DNA of 60,000 nucleotides from Cryptomeria japonica (GCF_030272615.1 NC_081408.1:610521673-610581672), one strand, 5' to 3'; shown: positions 24,801 to 39,800, counted from the first letter of the stretch. Numbers and translations: made by a program. The notes: generated by a model not told the origin, from the sequence alone.

Positions 24801-27800
24801 TAGCGCATTAATTTATTTATTCTTTTTGAGCGACGGCAAATTCTTTGTTTCACTGTGAGTGGGGCGGCTTCTTCGTGACAACAGTTGTGTAACGTCAACA
24901 TTAAAAAGGGAATCATTTTGAATTCCGAAGTAAATGATAAATACCTCAGTCATTCCTTCCTTGTTTAGAGTTTATGGAGACAATCATGTATGCTGCCTGT
25001 TAAGCTTTTCAAGATTATTTTTCTGCTGTTAACCGCTGTCTTCATTTTTGGTGTGGGATATATTTTGGTTGTCTTCTCAACTTGCTGCAAATAAGAAGGC
25101 AAGAACTATTTTAGCGGGATGTGTATAATTTCTGTATGGTGATTGAATTGCTCAGTGTATTATGAATAGTGTTAATAAGTTTCAGTGCTTTCGAGTTTGT
25201 GTGAAAACTGAAGTTGGTGCTCTCTATGGGCTGGTGCTCACTTTTGTAATCTGGGTTGGTGCCCATTTGGTTAATGAAAGCTATTTTGTGTCGTAGTTTT
25301 TTACCCGAAAGGATTTTCCATGTGAAATTCAATGGTTGCATCTTGATGTTTGCTCTCTATGTTTTATGTGTTGACTCCCTATGGGTGCATTATGAAAAAT
25401 CTTCAATATCTTCACCTTAAGTTGTGAATTAGGCACCAAATAGATCCTCTCCTTGTAAATAATTAGCTAATTGAGCATTGTGTACTTGTCATTGTGAATA
25501 GTACCCTCAAGGATTGTTGCTGCCCAAGAGTCCTTAGTATACTCTACTGAAATCATCTCTCTCCAGTCAGTAGTGATCTCAACACGAGCATAAATGAGGC
25601 CTCTTGGAAAGTGCATCAACAACTACATTCTTCTTTCCCTTAATACACAATACCAAAATTGTAGGCATGTAATTTGCTCACCCACTTATGTTTACTATTG
25701 TTGAGATATTTTTGATTCATAAAATATTTGATGCTATTGTGATTTGTTTTGATGATGAGTTTGCTCCCTACCAAAGATGGTCTAAACATGGCCAATGCAT
25801 GCATGATGACCACCATCTCCATGTCATATATAGAGTAGCTCTTCTACACACCTCTCAACTTCCTGCTCTCAAAGGCTATGGGACACTTCTTCTACATCAG
25901 TACAACACCAATCCCCTCTCCTAAAGCATCACACTCCAACACAAAAGGTTTGTAAAAAACTAGAATTGAAAATATTGGGCATGCAAACTTCACTTGTTTG
26001 AAGTGATCAAAACACTTTTGTGCTGCATTGGACCGCCTGAAAGCTCCCTTCTTTGTCAAATTTGTAAGTGGAGCTGCAGTCTCTAAAAAAACCTTAGCAA
26101 ATCTCCTGTAAAAACCATATAGACCAAAGAATCCCTTAAGTTGAGAGAAATTTGTAGGTGTAGGCCACTCAACAATAGCCTTGATGTTCTCAAGGTCAAC
26201 TCTCACTCCCTCTGCACTAATAATATGACCAAGGCAGAGAAGTTCTATCATGCAAAAGTCACACTTGGACTCCTTAGCATACAAGGACTCACTCTCCAAT
26301 ATGCTTGAAACCTCCTCAAGATGCCTCATATGTTCTTCCCACGTCTTGCTAAAAATCAAGATATCATCAAAAAAGATTAACACATACTTCCTTAATTGCT
26401 TCTTGAATACCTAATTCATATAGATTAACATAAACTTCCTTTGCTTCTTGAATACCATAAAATCAGTAATAAATAAGCAAATTAAGCATTAAATATAAGT
26501 ACATTCCTCAATTCCTGGTGACAGCTCTAAAGGATGTAAGGGAGTGAAAACACATCAAAATATGCACTACAAAATATTGATGTCACTGAATTGTATTTGT
26601 TAATTCTTGTATAGATGATATTGGGGATAAGTGAACCACAATAAGAATCAGATAGATAGTCATGTTTAGACTGAGCTCACAAAGACTCGATGCCATCAAT
26701 TGATTCTTCCTTATGCTCATGGCAAGCATTCATCTCTTACAAGTATGTGTATGGGACTGAGAATTTAATTACTGGCATTTGTGGATGTATCTCATATAAC
26801 AAAATCATACAATCTGCTTAGATTAACCTAAATAGCTAGATAATTGACCAATAATCCATGGATGCATTTTCTTAGCATTTTTGGTCTATATGTATTATGA
26901 ATAAGAAGTATGAACAAAATTTTTGATTGGATTTTTTTTTCTTTCATTTTGTATCATTTAAAAGTTGTATCTCAAGAATTAATGCATCTTTGATATTGAG
27001 ACTTTTAGTTTACGAGCTTGAATTGAAGGATCAACATTCCATATTTGATGTGTGACCATTGTTGAAGAACTTTTTTTCTTAAATGGTTTTTTCTCATTTT
27101 CATATCTAAATTTTTTGCATATCTGAAATTATTCCTTTTTTTTTCTGATTATTAAAATGTTTGCTTATCTAGTTCTATTTTCTTTCTGCCAACATCAGGG
27201 AAATATGTTAGATTCTGTACAGTTCGAAAAATTATTACCAAATTTCAGTCATCTAAGAGCTTTGGGTATAGACAACTCTGTGGTTAGTATTAATTAAGAA
27301 CAAAGTTCTTAGCATTTTTCTTTTACTTCCATTCCTTTTTGGAGATGTTTTTATAGCATCTGTTCATGTATCTCTAATCAACATCAACATTTGTTTACCT
27401 CTAGAAACTTGGAAGAAATGTGCCAAGTGATATGCAAAAAGTCCTTAAGGTTTCAGAGATTCTTGGAACAGGGGCTGCACCACTATGCGGTGGTTATTTC
27501 AAGGTTAGAAATTTCATTAGTAAAGAATATTTCAAGTTTACTACCTGCCAAGTATGCATTCGTATGCATATAACAGTCTCTTTTTTTATTTTTTTTGTTT
27601 TGTTTTGTTTCCAGCATGTTCATTGATATTGGTCCAATTGGCATTGCCTTGTCTGGCCATTTAGTCTTCATAATTAGAAATGAGGAAAATTGAACTTCTG
27701 AGTTAAGATGAATTTGGCAAACTAAAGGAGGGTCAAGTTAATCATATTTTCACTAGAAAAATAATCAGGGCTATTGGGATTATGTAGGAATGCACATTAG

Positions 27801-30800
27801 TGATAGAGGCTCTCAAGAACCTGGATTTGATAGGACAAGCCATCATGCATTGATGAAAGAGACTGAAAAATAACAATTTTTTTGGAACTAGAAGAGTTTA
27901 AACATTCAACAAGATTATTTCCGTGGAATTTTGTCAATGAATACCACTACAAGAGAAGCCAATAAGCAAACTGTTCCTATTTTGACACTTGGAAGGGTTG
28001 CTGTTCCTCTTGGAGCAGAGAGGAGGTGAAATTCGGAGATTTGGCATTGAAGGAATTCGACTTAGAAAAGGAGACAATCCCCAATATAAATGGGGAATTG
28101 GTTCATTGGAGGCTTCACACATCCTATAGTGATTCAAGATTCAGTGGTAGTAGAAAAAGCTATGAGAAAGACACCAAAGAAAATGTTAACAATTCAAAAA
28201 GAGCATGATGGAAGACGAAGGAAAGGTATCCACTTCTACAACCCCATCAATGAAACATTATATCTAACACCATAGAGGTAGATGAAGTCCAATATATGGA
28301 AACTTACATGAGAACATTGCAAAAGCAGTAAGGAGAAAAACAAATAAGGAGATGTGGTACCTATTGTATTGTTACCCTAAACTTGCACTTGGAGTGATAA
28401 TATGCACGTGTTGATTGACAAAAGCCAAGGTGCATAATGAATTGATGATGCACATATTTGTCAAGAAGTGGAATTTTCATTAGCTGTTTAGTGCTATGTG
28501 TTCAAGAACTTTGCTGAAAAGAAAGAGAACATGGTAGTGGAGTACAAGTTCCTTCACATCTCGTATGAGTTAAAGGATTGGGCATGTCTAATGGGGCTTC
28601 CCAACATATGGAAGAAGGTGGAAAAGGAGATAAATATTCCAAGTGAAGCCAAACAACCATTCGTTGATGAATTTTGTAAACAAACTTTAAACTGTAGAAT
28701 GAAAAAGGGAGTAGAGTGTTATAAATTTTACATTGGTAGAGATGACATACTAGAGGGCTAATAAGTGAGATTAGAGACTTTGACTAGGCCCTTTGGCTCA
28801 TTCTGTAATATCCCTTGTCCAATTGATGACTGAAACAAGGAATATTTTTGCCAATAGTTTCCGAATTTGGTTTATATGAGCTGCTGATATGTTTGTTTCA
28901 GACTGAATGCAAGATGTTAACAGTGTCTATGAACAATATAAGTGTCCTTAAATGTTTGGAAGACAAGTCTAAGATGCTTATACAACTAACTTGAGAGTGC
29001 ATTACCAAATTAGCCCCTTAGAAGACGCAATAACTTTTTCAGTCAACTGACATTTTAACAAACACTTGATGTGTGTCCTCAGATAATGCACTTACAATAT
29101 AATGCAAACCCAACTTCTTATTCATATGATAAATCGAATTACATTCCCATGACAAGACTGCTAATCAACAAATTCATTGACTGTCATAATCAGATTTTTC
29201 TGAGTACCTAAGATCCTGCAGTCATATATATATAAACTCATAGACTGAAAACGAGTTAATGTGAACCTGATTTATGACATCTTCAAGGAGCATTCGTGAA
29301 TAGTTTTTTTGACCTTGCACCATACCATATCGGACTCTTCCTTGGCCGCCCCTGCTGCTGCATAGTTCGGACTGAGATCATAGTGAATGACAGCTGGTAT
29401 CACCTCAGACTTTCACCAAAATGATCGCTTTGTTGCATCAAGTATAGCGCCATTCTCAATATGGAATTTGGAGGTCAAACTGAAAAAGATAAGTGCAAAA
29501 TCAATGGGTAATGGCAGACCTGGTTTGATTTTGTCTTCAGTCCATATGTGGCCGATTATACCCCTATTCACCTTCAATTCATCCAAAGGGAAATCGCCTT
29601 GATCTTATCATCAAATCGCTGACCTCCAATTTGACCTTTGTAGCTGCTATGAGATGATTTGGGCAAAATCGTGAAAATATGACAGCCTGATTCAAATTCT
29701 GAGAAAACTCTGATTGGTAGTTGATTCACTTGCAAATTGCCCATAAATGAATCGCCTCTCCTTGCTGTTCAAATCGCCTAACTCAAATGATGAGTTCGAG
29801 GCCTCTTGACTAGTAATAAATAAAATCGAGGGCTACAGCAGTTGATAAACTTCAGACCTGCAAAGGTAAATCTGCTAGCTGTGGTCGCCCCATAATCTGT
29901 CTGAACAATTAGGCCTTTCTCCCTTGAATGTTATTGATTAGCTATGAAAGCCAATATCGCCATCTCTATAAATCCTTCAAGATAATCACCATGGCAGCAA
30001 CAAAATCTCAGTAAGCACAAATAAGAAAGACTGAAATGTCTCTCTCTCTCTCAGCTGTAAATTTGTCTTCAAGAGAAGAGTTCACAAATTTAAGCACCGA
30101 TGTAGATCCCGTCACGAACCTACTCCAAGAAGGAAGAACTAGGGTTTCATCCAGCCCTTCCTCAATCTGCTGAAGGTTTGCGCCCTCAGAGATTCAACCA
30201 ATGCCACACATTAGTCATGTCATCCTATTAGCCAAAAGGCTAAAATTGGGGACATTACAAATCCGCCCCTCCTGAAATTGCTTGACCCCAAGCAATCTCC
30301 ACAGCTCAACCAAACACTCTGAAAAAATATCACCACCTAGATCCCAAATGAAAAACTGTGTAATGTCCCTGTCAACATGCCAAAGCTCATGTAACACCAA
30401 TTGTATCTGCTAAATCATTTCGAACACCTCATCATGTGCCATAGGAGTGCAAGCCTCAGCCCAGACAATACCTGGATCCCAAACCAATCCATCAATCCTA
30501 CCATATATGACGAAGATGAGATGACTCCTCAAATCACCATGAATCACCCATCCATGAAGGTTGACCGTCAATGAAATGTGGAAATGAACTCCCACATGCC
30601 AATGAAACAACACAAACAGCCACTCAACATTGCTTAGATGATTCAGATCAGCAACATGAATGATGTCATAGAAGTCAACATACCATTGTAAATCAAAGAG
30701 ATCCATCTCATACTTACTGCCCTTCAAATAGGTATGTCCGTACACACTCTTGTGCTAATGAACAGCTGATGTAGTCCATGCCAAATCTGAAAATGCTTTG

Positions 30801-33800
30801 GAAAACAAATCATGACAGCCACTAACCCATGCATAATCAAGGAAGATTAAATCACCCAGCAAATAGATAGCTGCCATATCATAAGAAATAGGATGACAAT
30901 GACAAGGGATATCGCTTTGTAATGTCCCCAATTTTAGCCTTTTGGCTAATAGGATGACATGACTAATGCGTGGCATTGGTTGAATCTCTGAGGGCGCAAA
31001 CCTTCAGCAGATTGAGGAAGGGCTGGATGAAACCCTAGTTCTTCATTCTTGGAGTAGGTTCGTGACGGGATCTACATCGGTGCTTAAATTTGTGAAGTCT
31101 TCTCTTGAAGACAAATTTACAGCTGAGAGGGAGAGACATTTCAGTCTTTCTTATTTGTGCTTAAATTACTCCTATTAGCCAAAAGGCCAAAATTGGGGAC
31201 ATTACACATTCTCTATGTAACGCCCATGAAAAAAAATCTTCAATTGGAGAAGATCAAAGCAACATTTATGTGTTAGAATGATTATATATATGTACTCTAT
31301 GACAAGGCATAGGAGGTTGATATAGTATACAAGAAGAATAATATTGATCTCCAACCAGCTCAAAAGAACACTAAGTTGCCCATAATAAATAGGTGGAAAG
31401 TTATGAGATTAGAGATATCACAACATGTAATGTCCCCACTTTGAAATAGAATTTAATAATAAATGATAATAATAAAATTAAAATATAAAATAATATAATG
31501 AAATGTGATTAAATATGATTAATTAAGTTAATGAAAAGTCAAAAGACATGAAAGGAAAAGTTGTGTCTCCCTCAACAATGAGATATAAAAGGGAGAAGAG
31601 AACCTCATTTGAGATGGGGATAATTTGGAAATCAGAAATGCAGAGCTGATTTAAATAAGTGCAGATCTGATTATGAAAGGCTGTGTCCCTTTCAAAGGGC
31701 AGAAATAATGAAGAGTTGCAATCTTTCAAAGGGTGCTAATGGTGAAAGGGTGTGTCTCTTGCCAAAGGGCATACATGATGAAGAGGTGTGACCTCTCCCT
31801 CACATTGAGAGATATAAAGGAAAGGAATCAAAAGCATCTAGTGAGAGCACCATCAATCAGATCAGATCAGAACTGTTATTAAGTTACAGGCAACAACATT
31901 CTTGTTCTTAGTGGTATCCATGGGGATTAAGAAAAAGAAAGGAATGAGCTGGAGATTAACACGGCACTCAGAAATCTAGAAAAAGCAACGAAGGTATTCA
32001 GGGACTGGTATGATATAATCCACTCTGAATATTTTATGAGTCTGAAATATATCAAATCTCTCATTCAAACAATTTAATAATTATAATCAATCACAAGTAC
32101 AACCATAGTCATGTACCATAAAGAAGGAATAAATACAAATAATAAGGTTACAGAGAAATGATCAATCTGTTATAATTTCAGCATTCTAACAGTGTATCAG
32201 TATATGATCAGCATTAGTCATTGACGGAACTATAATGAAAATATTATATTGGCCTTTCATGTACTTTCTCACTTATCATGTATTATGCATATCAGTTTCA
32301 TATGAATAGAATCTAGTGCCCATTCTGATTTGATTTTAGTGCCTGGATATTACATATTCAAACTCGTCATGGAGGGAAGGATGAGGGATGTAGGAAGAGG
32401 GTTAAGGCTGCCAACTAAGTAGGCCACCTTGTTGGGTGCCTAAGTTCTGCCATCAAGACCAAGAGGGTCAATGTTCCGCTCTTGGGCTTAGTTCGGTTAA
32501 GCTGAGAATTCCACTACATTCCCCCCTACTGGACCTACCTTGATAAGTTGGTAGCAAAACGGAAGATAAGGCATGGATAGGAAATTAAGACCAGCATCTT
32601 GCTAAGTAGGCCACCTTGGATGGGGCCTAAGCCTGCCACCAAGACCAAGAGGGTCAATGTTCCGCTCTTGGGCTTAGTAAGGTTTGGCTGGATCACTCTT
32701 ATCATGTCCAATCGCAAACCTAGAATAGGTTTAATATGATTATAGCTAAGTAGAATATTGATTTGCATGTTCTAATTGTCAGCATTAACAGCTTAATTTG
32801 TATATATATATGCACTTGTGTTTTATGTGTGATAATTGGAAGGCTTAAAAGCCAAGAAGTTGTTGGAAAGATAATTATTACAAGTAATTCCCTTAACCCT
32901 AATCTCCTGAATTTGCATTTGTAGGGTTTAATTTGAGGCAATTAGAGTAGGGGATATTACACAACTACCCTAGTATGAAGAGAAGCTTGAAGAGGAGCCT
33001 AATGAGAAGAAGGTGGAGGTAATGAAAATGATCAAATTTAAGATATCTTTGCAAGCAAGGATGACATAAATGTCCAAAGTAGACCAAATGTAGAGATATT
33101 TTGGTGCTTCTTATATAAAAGTATATGAAAAAGAAGCTAATTTACAAGGAAAGGGGTCCAAAATGAAAAGTGCTAGCTTTAGAAGAAATTGTAGAGGTTC
33201 TTTAAGATGATGAGGATGATGGTGATATGTCACACAAAGATATGTTTTTGTATTTGGACTATGGTTTGGATGATTCAAGGGAAGATCAAGCTGATAAGGA
33301 GGATGCACATGATAATAATGAGCAAGAGGAGGGTCAATATGTAGCATTACCCCCAAAAATGCTTCAACACAAAGCAAGGAGTCCACTAGAAGTGGGAGGC
33401 ATAATGCGTCACACTTTGAGTCTCAAGTATACACTATTTAGTTTAGTCTTTGCTCATCATGAACTAATTCACTCGTGGGGAGCACAAGGATGGGGTCATT
33501 ACTTCACATATTATGTATAGCAAACCCTATGTTGCCAATTATTTAATGTAGAAAGGAATATATAGGAATAGAATGTATCACATAAGGATTTTGATCCATT
33601 TGATTATCCATGGGGTATGGTCAAGATAATTTTGATCAATGTAATCATGATAATGTGAAGAATGTAGACAAGGATAGGAACGTGATCATGATGTTCTTTG
33701 AGAAAAATTGAATTAGAGTTGCATGATAAGATGCATGCAAAATTGGGGCAAGGGAAAACATTTTACATGGAAAACATTTTGGCTTAGAGAGCTTGGCAAA

Positions 33801-36800
33801 CACCAACCATTACTCCAATTTCAATGTCTTCAAAGGATTTAATCTTTGGAAGCTTTGGATTCTTGGAACAAGTACTATGTGATCCCATGGATTGTTAAAT
33901 CACAATTGTCAACAATATCAGCAAATGCTCAAGAAGAGGATAGATGTGGGAAGGTGTATAAACTAATAAAGTATTGTGATAGAGGAATTCAGATGTGTTT
34001 ATTTTGAATGTGTTATGTACACATAAATTAACTCTTGTAGTCAAGGGACTTATATGGGCGATGGTTGTTCTTTATTTGGGGTACTCCTTTGTATTGGAAT
34101 ATGGCATATTAGTAGGCATAAAGGGTGATGTCGTGTTAATGTCATACATGGAAAGGCACTATGTGGATAGGATCTATTTGCAAGGGATGTATCCTTGTCT
34201 AATGTGATATCTCCGCTATTGTATTACATGATATGGTTTAGGAGCATAAGAATCTTTCTCTATATTGTGTGTTTTATGTGATGTGAACTATACTCATATG
34301 TGTATGTATTAGTGTGCACAGTCACTTAATATGATGGCAATGCAAATACTATCACCTTCTTAGCATCCCTCAGATTACAAGATTCTCTTCAGGTCAAACA
34401 CTATGCACCCTCCCATATCCCAGAATCACCTCCTGATTATTGTAAAAATATGCCTCATCCTGTCCTCCTACTTAACTCAATCATTATAGCTTGTCTTTCT
34501 GCCTCCAACATTGTCCTTAGATGTGCTTTTTCTTTGCTTCCATATACTTAAAATATTATATACATAAGCAAATCTAGGACGGACCCCTGAACTTTGAATG
34601 ACAAAGGCGATGGCTATATAAAATATAGGGAAAATTTAAAATATATAAGAAAATTCTAAATGTTCATATGAAAACATGGATAAAGCATGCATATATACAT
34701 TAAATTCATATGAAAACATGGATATAGCATGTGTATGATACTATGAAAACATTTTAGAATGTAAACTTTGAACATACAACATTGTCAATAGACTCAATAC
34801 TCAATATGCACTCATAATTCAAAATTTCAATTCATTCACACTGTCAATATGCATATGATAATAGATATTAAAGAAATAACATACAAAATGCCCAAAGGCT
34901 ACACTGCTGCCATATTGTTTCATTGTCAATTGCGATATGAAAATCAAAATAGTACTGTAGACGTACACAAGTACTAAGTAAATACAAAAAAGCAAAGTAT
35001 AATGCTGCCTCTAATCTGCATCTCCTAACATTGCATCAAAATTAGAGTCCTTTGAGTCTATGCCACTGTCATGGTACACGTCCACCTCATCCAATGGAAT
35101 CCCAACCGATCCATGTGGTGTCTCCTCATCAACCTAGGCCACATCTTCGGGATCAACATCCCATCGTAATGGTCGAGTCTATCAATACTCTGGAGTCTAA
35201 TGATCCTGAAGTCGAAGAGCACTATGCACGGCCACTAGCTTCTCTGCTCGTCTAGAGGTAAGTCTATTCCTCTTGATAGAGTGGATAAAGCCATATGTAG
35301 ACCAATTCCTCTCTGCAACAGAGGAACTAGCAACCTGTGAAAGTAGGCGAGTGGCAAGCAATTTCCTTTGTGGTGTATCCCTCCCATGCCATGCCCACCA
35401 TCCAATAAGGTCTCTTTGGGCTAATATAGCTATGTCCAACCTCACCTGTGGTTTACTCAATGTAGGACCACGAAGATTTGTGAAGTCAAGGAATTGTGCA
35501 CGAAGTATGGAAGCCTGCTCCTATGTATATATCTTATGAATGGCCTGTGTGAACCCATCTAAAACCTCATCATCATCACATGGAGGCACCCTTCCATCTC
35601 TTGGTGCATACCATTTGGGATTCACTGCATAGGCTGCCATATGAAGCGAGATGTTCATTATGTTCCACCTCTGTGTCACAATGGGCCTAATATGTTGCTC
35701 ATAAAACCCTAAAGTAGGATCCTTAGCCAAAATTGTTTTCTTAATCTTCCCAAGCATACTGTCAAATGTCTCATATATCTCTCCAAGACTAGGAGAGTCT
35801 GTATCAGCATATTTGATGACATCTACAATAAGTGAGATGACAGAGCAAACATATCTACAAGTGCAAAGTTCAAAATATTAAAATCAGAATATGAAAATTA
35901 GCAATCTAATATTTATTTTTTAAAACAATCAACAATTTAATAATAAAATCGGCAATGTCTTACCTCATAGTGGACTACCACTTGTCATCAAGAATCTTTC
36001 GTATGGCAGAATTTCCTTTAGTAGAGTTTGATTCCCGCCATCTAGCGCACTCAGCATTCACCACAATCAACTATAGAGGATCATGCACCTCAAGCATCCT
36101 CTCCAACAAGATGAAGTAAGTGGCATACCTACGTTCATTAAAATAATAAAAAAATTAAGTGGCATATCTATATTTTATTCAATGAGAATTAAAATAAAGA
36201 ATGAGAATTAAAATAAAGAATTGGAAGTTTGATACAAAATTAAGTGGCATTAGCAATTTAGCATACCTTGTTTCAATGGGTTTGAGGAACTCCTTTGAAA
36301 ATGATCTAAAGAGAGCAAGTGAGGTGTGGTGGTTGCAAATGAACATTTGAATGTCTCTAGCTTTTGCCACCACTTGCTTCACCCAATCTATTTTTCCTAT
36401 GCATTTTTCAATGCATGAACACAACATGGGGTCCAAAAGATGTGCTTGTAAGCACCCTCCACCATCAAACCTGCTGATTTGCACACGTGTTGAATCAGTG
36501 ATCACCTCTACAACATTAGCAGCCCCAACCTCCTTTATGGCATATCTTAAAATGCCAAACTGGAACTTTGCATCCTTACGCTTCCCTGAACAATCCACAA
36601 CTTTCAAAAAATAAGAACCAGCAGGGCATGTGACAATGATATTGATGAGTGGCCAATGTCTAACATCAGTCCACCCATCCATTACAATAGAGCGACCTGT
36701 CCTCATCCAAGTTCGTTTCATATCCTCCATTAACACATTAACCTTAGAATACTCTTTGTCTAAGAGAGTAGTCCGTAGCTTATGATTTCTAAGGGGTGTG

Positions 36801-39800
36801 ACTGTGGGACCAAAAGTGGCTATATCCATGACCATTTGTTTGACATAAGAGGAACGTGCCACATGAAATGGGATGGCATTAGCAAAAAAGAATCTACCAA
36901 CGGATGATTTTGTAGCTTCCCGTCCTTTTATATTAAACAAAAATTCTATTGACCCTCCCTTCTCACTACTCAGCGTCCTCTTTCCTCTTGTCTCAATTTG
37001 ACTACTACCAATAGTGGATGTCATAGGCTCAAATGTTTGTGAAGATGCAAAAGAAGGTATTAGGACTGCCACACCTTGTTTCCCCATTTCTACCTCCATG
37101 TGCATTTTATTACACTCTATCCTCTCCTCATCTGTTAACTTTGGACAAGATATGACCCCATGGCCTGGAACACCCAAAAAGTGAGATTTTACCCTTGTGT
37201 AGCTGCCCCTAAATTCTTTCAAACAAATATGACAATCCCACACCCTACTCCCTCCAGAAGTTTTTTTCCCTTCACTCGTAGGCCTAGGTGTAACATATTG
37301 GAGAAGAGGTTTGTTTTTATTAAAAGGGCCCTCTGCATATGTTCCCATAATTTTTGAAGGGCATTTAAATATGTGAGGTTGTTGCCCACTACTTCCTTGT
37401 CACTACTACTGTCACCCCCACTGTTGCTCATTGTTTATGATTTTGATTTTTTGAATGAACTAATAAAAATAAATAAAATCAAACATTTCTCTCATAATAT
37501 ATCAGATGCTAAAAGATTCATTGAGTATAAAAAATAAAATACAATGGTACTGGTAGCAATATATGCCCTAAAGGCTAGAAATTTAAAAACTGGATTCTCA
37601 GAAATTAGTAATTACATAATGAATCATGATAAAATCTGAGAATCTAGTTTTTTAATACCTAGCCTCTATGGCATGTATTTTAAATTTTAATTTTTAATTA
37701 TTAAAACTTAAAAGTTAAAACTATAAATTAAAATAATAAATTTTAAAAGTCTTTATCCATTGTCAGTTAATGGTGAATGGACAATTTGAAGCCAAACGTT
37801 GCAGCAGCCTGAAGACCAAACAAATTTGAAATTTGCTAACCCTAGGCGATGCTACGTGAAATCCACCCTGCAGCAACCAGTCGGTCCCTCCCTCCCTCAA
37901 TCACTAGTCAAAGCCCTGAAAATTGCTGGTAATAGAGCAATATAATATTGAACGTTATAAACTTATAACTTATAAGTTATATGATATACATATACGATAT
38001 ATATCATATATGATTATATTGCATGGTAAGACTTAAGAGTTAAAACTCAAGAGATGAATTAATAATTAATTATTTTCTATTTATAATTTATTATTTATTA
38101 ATTTTATTTTTATATGTTTGCCCCATTTGAAACATAGATATTAAATTTTAAAAACGTTAACATTTAATATTTAATAATAACAATTTGAATTAATAATTTA
38201 ACATTAGCTTATATTTAATATTATTATATTATTAATTTATTATATTAACATTAACTTATATTATAATATTAATAATTTATTAATTTAAAAACGTTAAACA
38301 TTTAATATATAATAATAACAATTTGAATTAACAATTTAACATTAGCTTATATTTAATATTATTATATTAATAATTTGATATTCATATTATTAATTTATTA
38401 TATTAACATTAACTTATATTATAATATTAATAATTTATAAATTTAAAATCGTTTCCTTTTAATTTTTTTATAATTGGAACGATTTAGGGGGCCAATGTGA
38501 GAAAATTCAAAATAAAAATTGAAAATATGACATTTTTTTAATATTTTTTACTAGTTTTAGCTATGGGGGATGTTTGGGCGTCCCCGGGAGGGATTGGGGA
38601 CGTCCCAACCATTCCCATCCGTCCCCCATAGCTAGGGCAAACGCCCCCCCCCCCGTTTCAGGGACGTCCCCCATAGCTAGGGCAAACGTCCCCTCGTTTC
38701 GGGGACGTCCCCTCCAAATTCTGGCAATTTAGGGATAGGGGGAAACGCCCCCTGGCTGTCCCCCATTCCCAAAACATCCCCGGGACTGGGATGGGGGTTT
38801 TCAGGCTAGGGATGCGTCCTCGGGTTTTGTAGGTTTTTTTGTCTGTCAGGAAACACAATCATAAACACTGGCTGCATTAGTGTAATTAATTTGATGACTT
38901 TGTTTTCTAGTTGGATTATGTCTTGTTCTCTCTATTGGTGCACTTTGCATGATAAATCATTTTATTGCTCTTACACAAATCTTACGTCAACGGATTGTTG
39001 GTCATCAAGTGATCACAATGATTGTTCCACAACATATTGTTTCAAACAAGTTCAGGTATAACCATGGTTTCTTGGGCCTTCTCTTGAAAGTATTGGTTAA
39101 TTGCACGTTCCAAGCTAACTAAAAAATTAGACCAACAAATATTATCTTGTTTAGTTTGTGGCACCTCATATTCTCCACCCATAAAATCTTCCTATACTGA
39201 CACTTTGGACTTTGTCTTCTTTGACTTCATTATGTTCTACAAGCTTTGGTTCATAAAGTGTTTACTGTCTGGTCATAGCTAAATTTGACTAGGCAGTAGC
39301 ACCAAAGTATAAAATAATATTTGAGTTCTTACATCCAAACCAAGTTGATAGACACATTAATATTAATGCCTATAAAAGGAATAGCACTTGATGCTTTATT
39401 TATATACTTTTTTTTTAATATTCCAGATCGTTTACAAATATTCTGCCCATATAAGCATCAACTTGAAACCATTACATGACACTAATATTTGCTCATACTA
39501 CAACCACAACCATGACACTAATACTAGCTCATTTTGAGCAACTACACTAGAATCAACCTGTGGAAGACCAAGTGTCACAAATTAGAATCCACTTATTAGA
39601 AACCACCATCAGCTCATTTCGAGCAACCACACTAGAATCAATCTATGGAAGACCAAGAGTCACAAATTAGAATCCACTTATTAGAAACCACCTAGAAGCC
39701 AACTGTGGAAGACTAAGAGTCACAACTTTGAATTCCATATTAGATGTCCCTTTGGGATTTGAACTTTGATCTCCACAATGAGAACTCAATGCTTTTACCA

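Larger units (their letters stand above)
28804..31206 (-). mobile_element. LTR element D, non-autonomous, with foldback 5' LTR
   Basis: CATTC flanks it exactly (28799-28803 and 31207-31211), showing a single integration. On the minus strand, a short rearranged 5' LTR (31206-30918) is followed by a 658-bp interior (30917-30260) without gag or pol, then a purine-rich GGAGGGGCGG and a 1456-bp 3' LTR (30259-28804). Its LTR start is TGTAATGTCCCCAATTTTAG. The interior has minus-strand frames up to 111 codons that I cannot assign. It must have relied on another element's proteins. Confidence 0.75.

Noticed and set aside
30918-31206. Independent MITE with 36-bp inverted repeats
   Set aside because: Its own flanks (CGCTT and CATTC) do not match, whereas CATTC matches the far side of the whole retroelement at 28799, so it is better explained as that element's rearranged 5' LTR.
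38911-39055. Extra host exon between exons d and e
   Set aside because: It has AG and GT borders and two open frames, but at 145 nt it would break the phase-0 to phase-0 junction of exons d and e, and the peptide has no link to the neighbouring domain.
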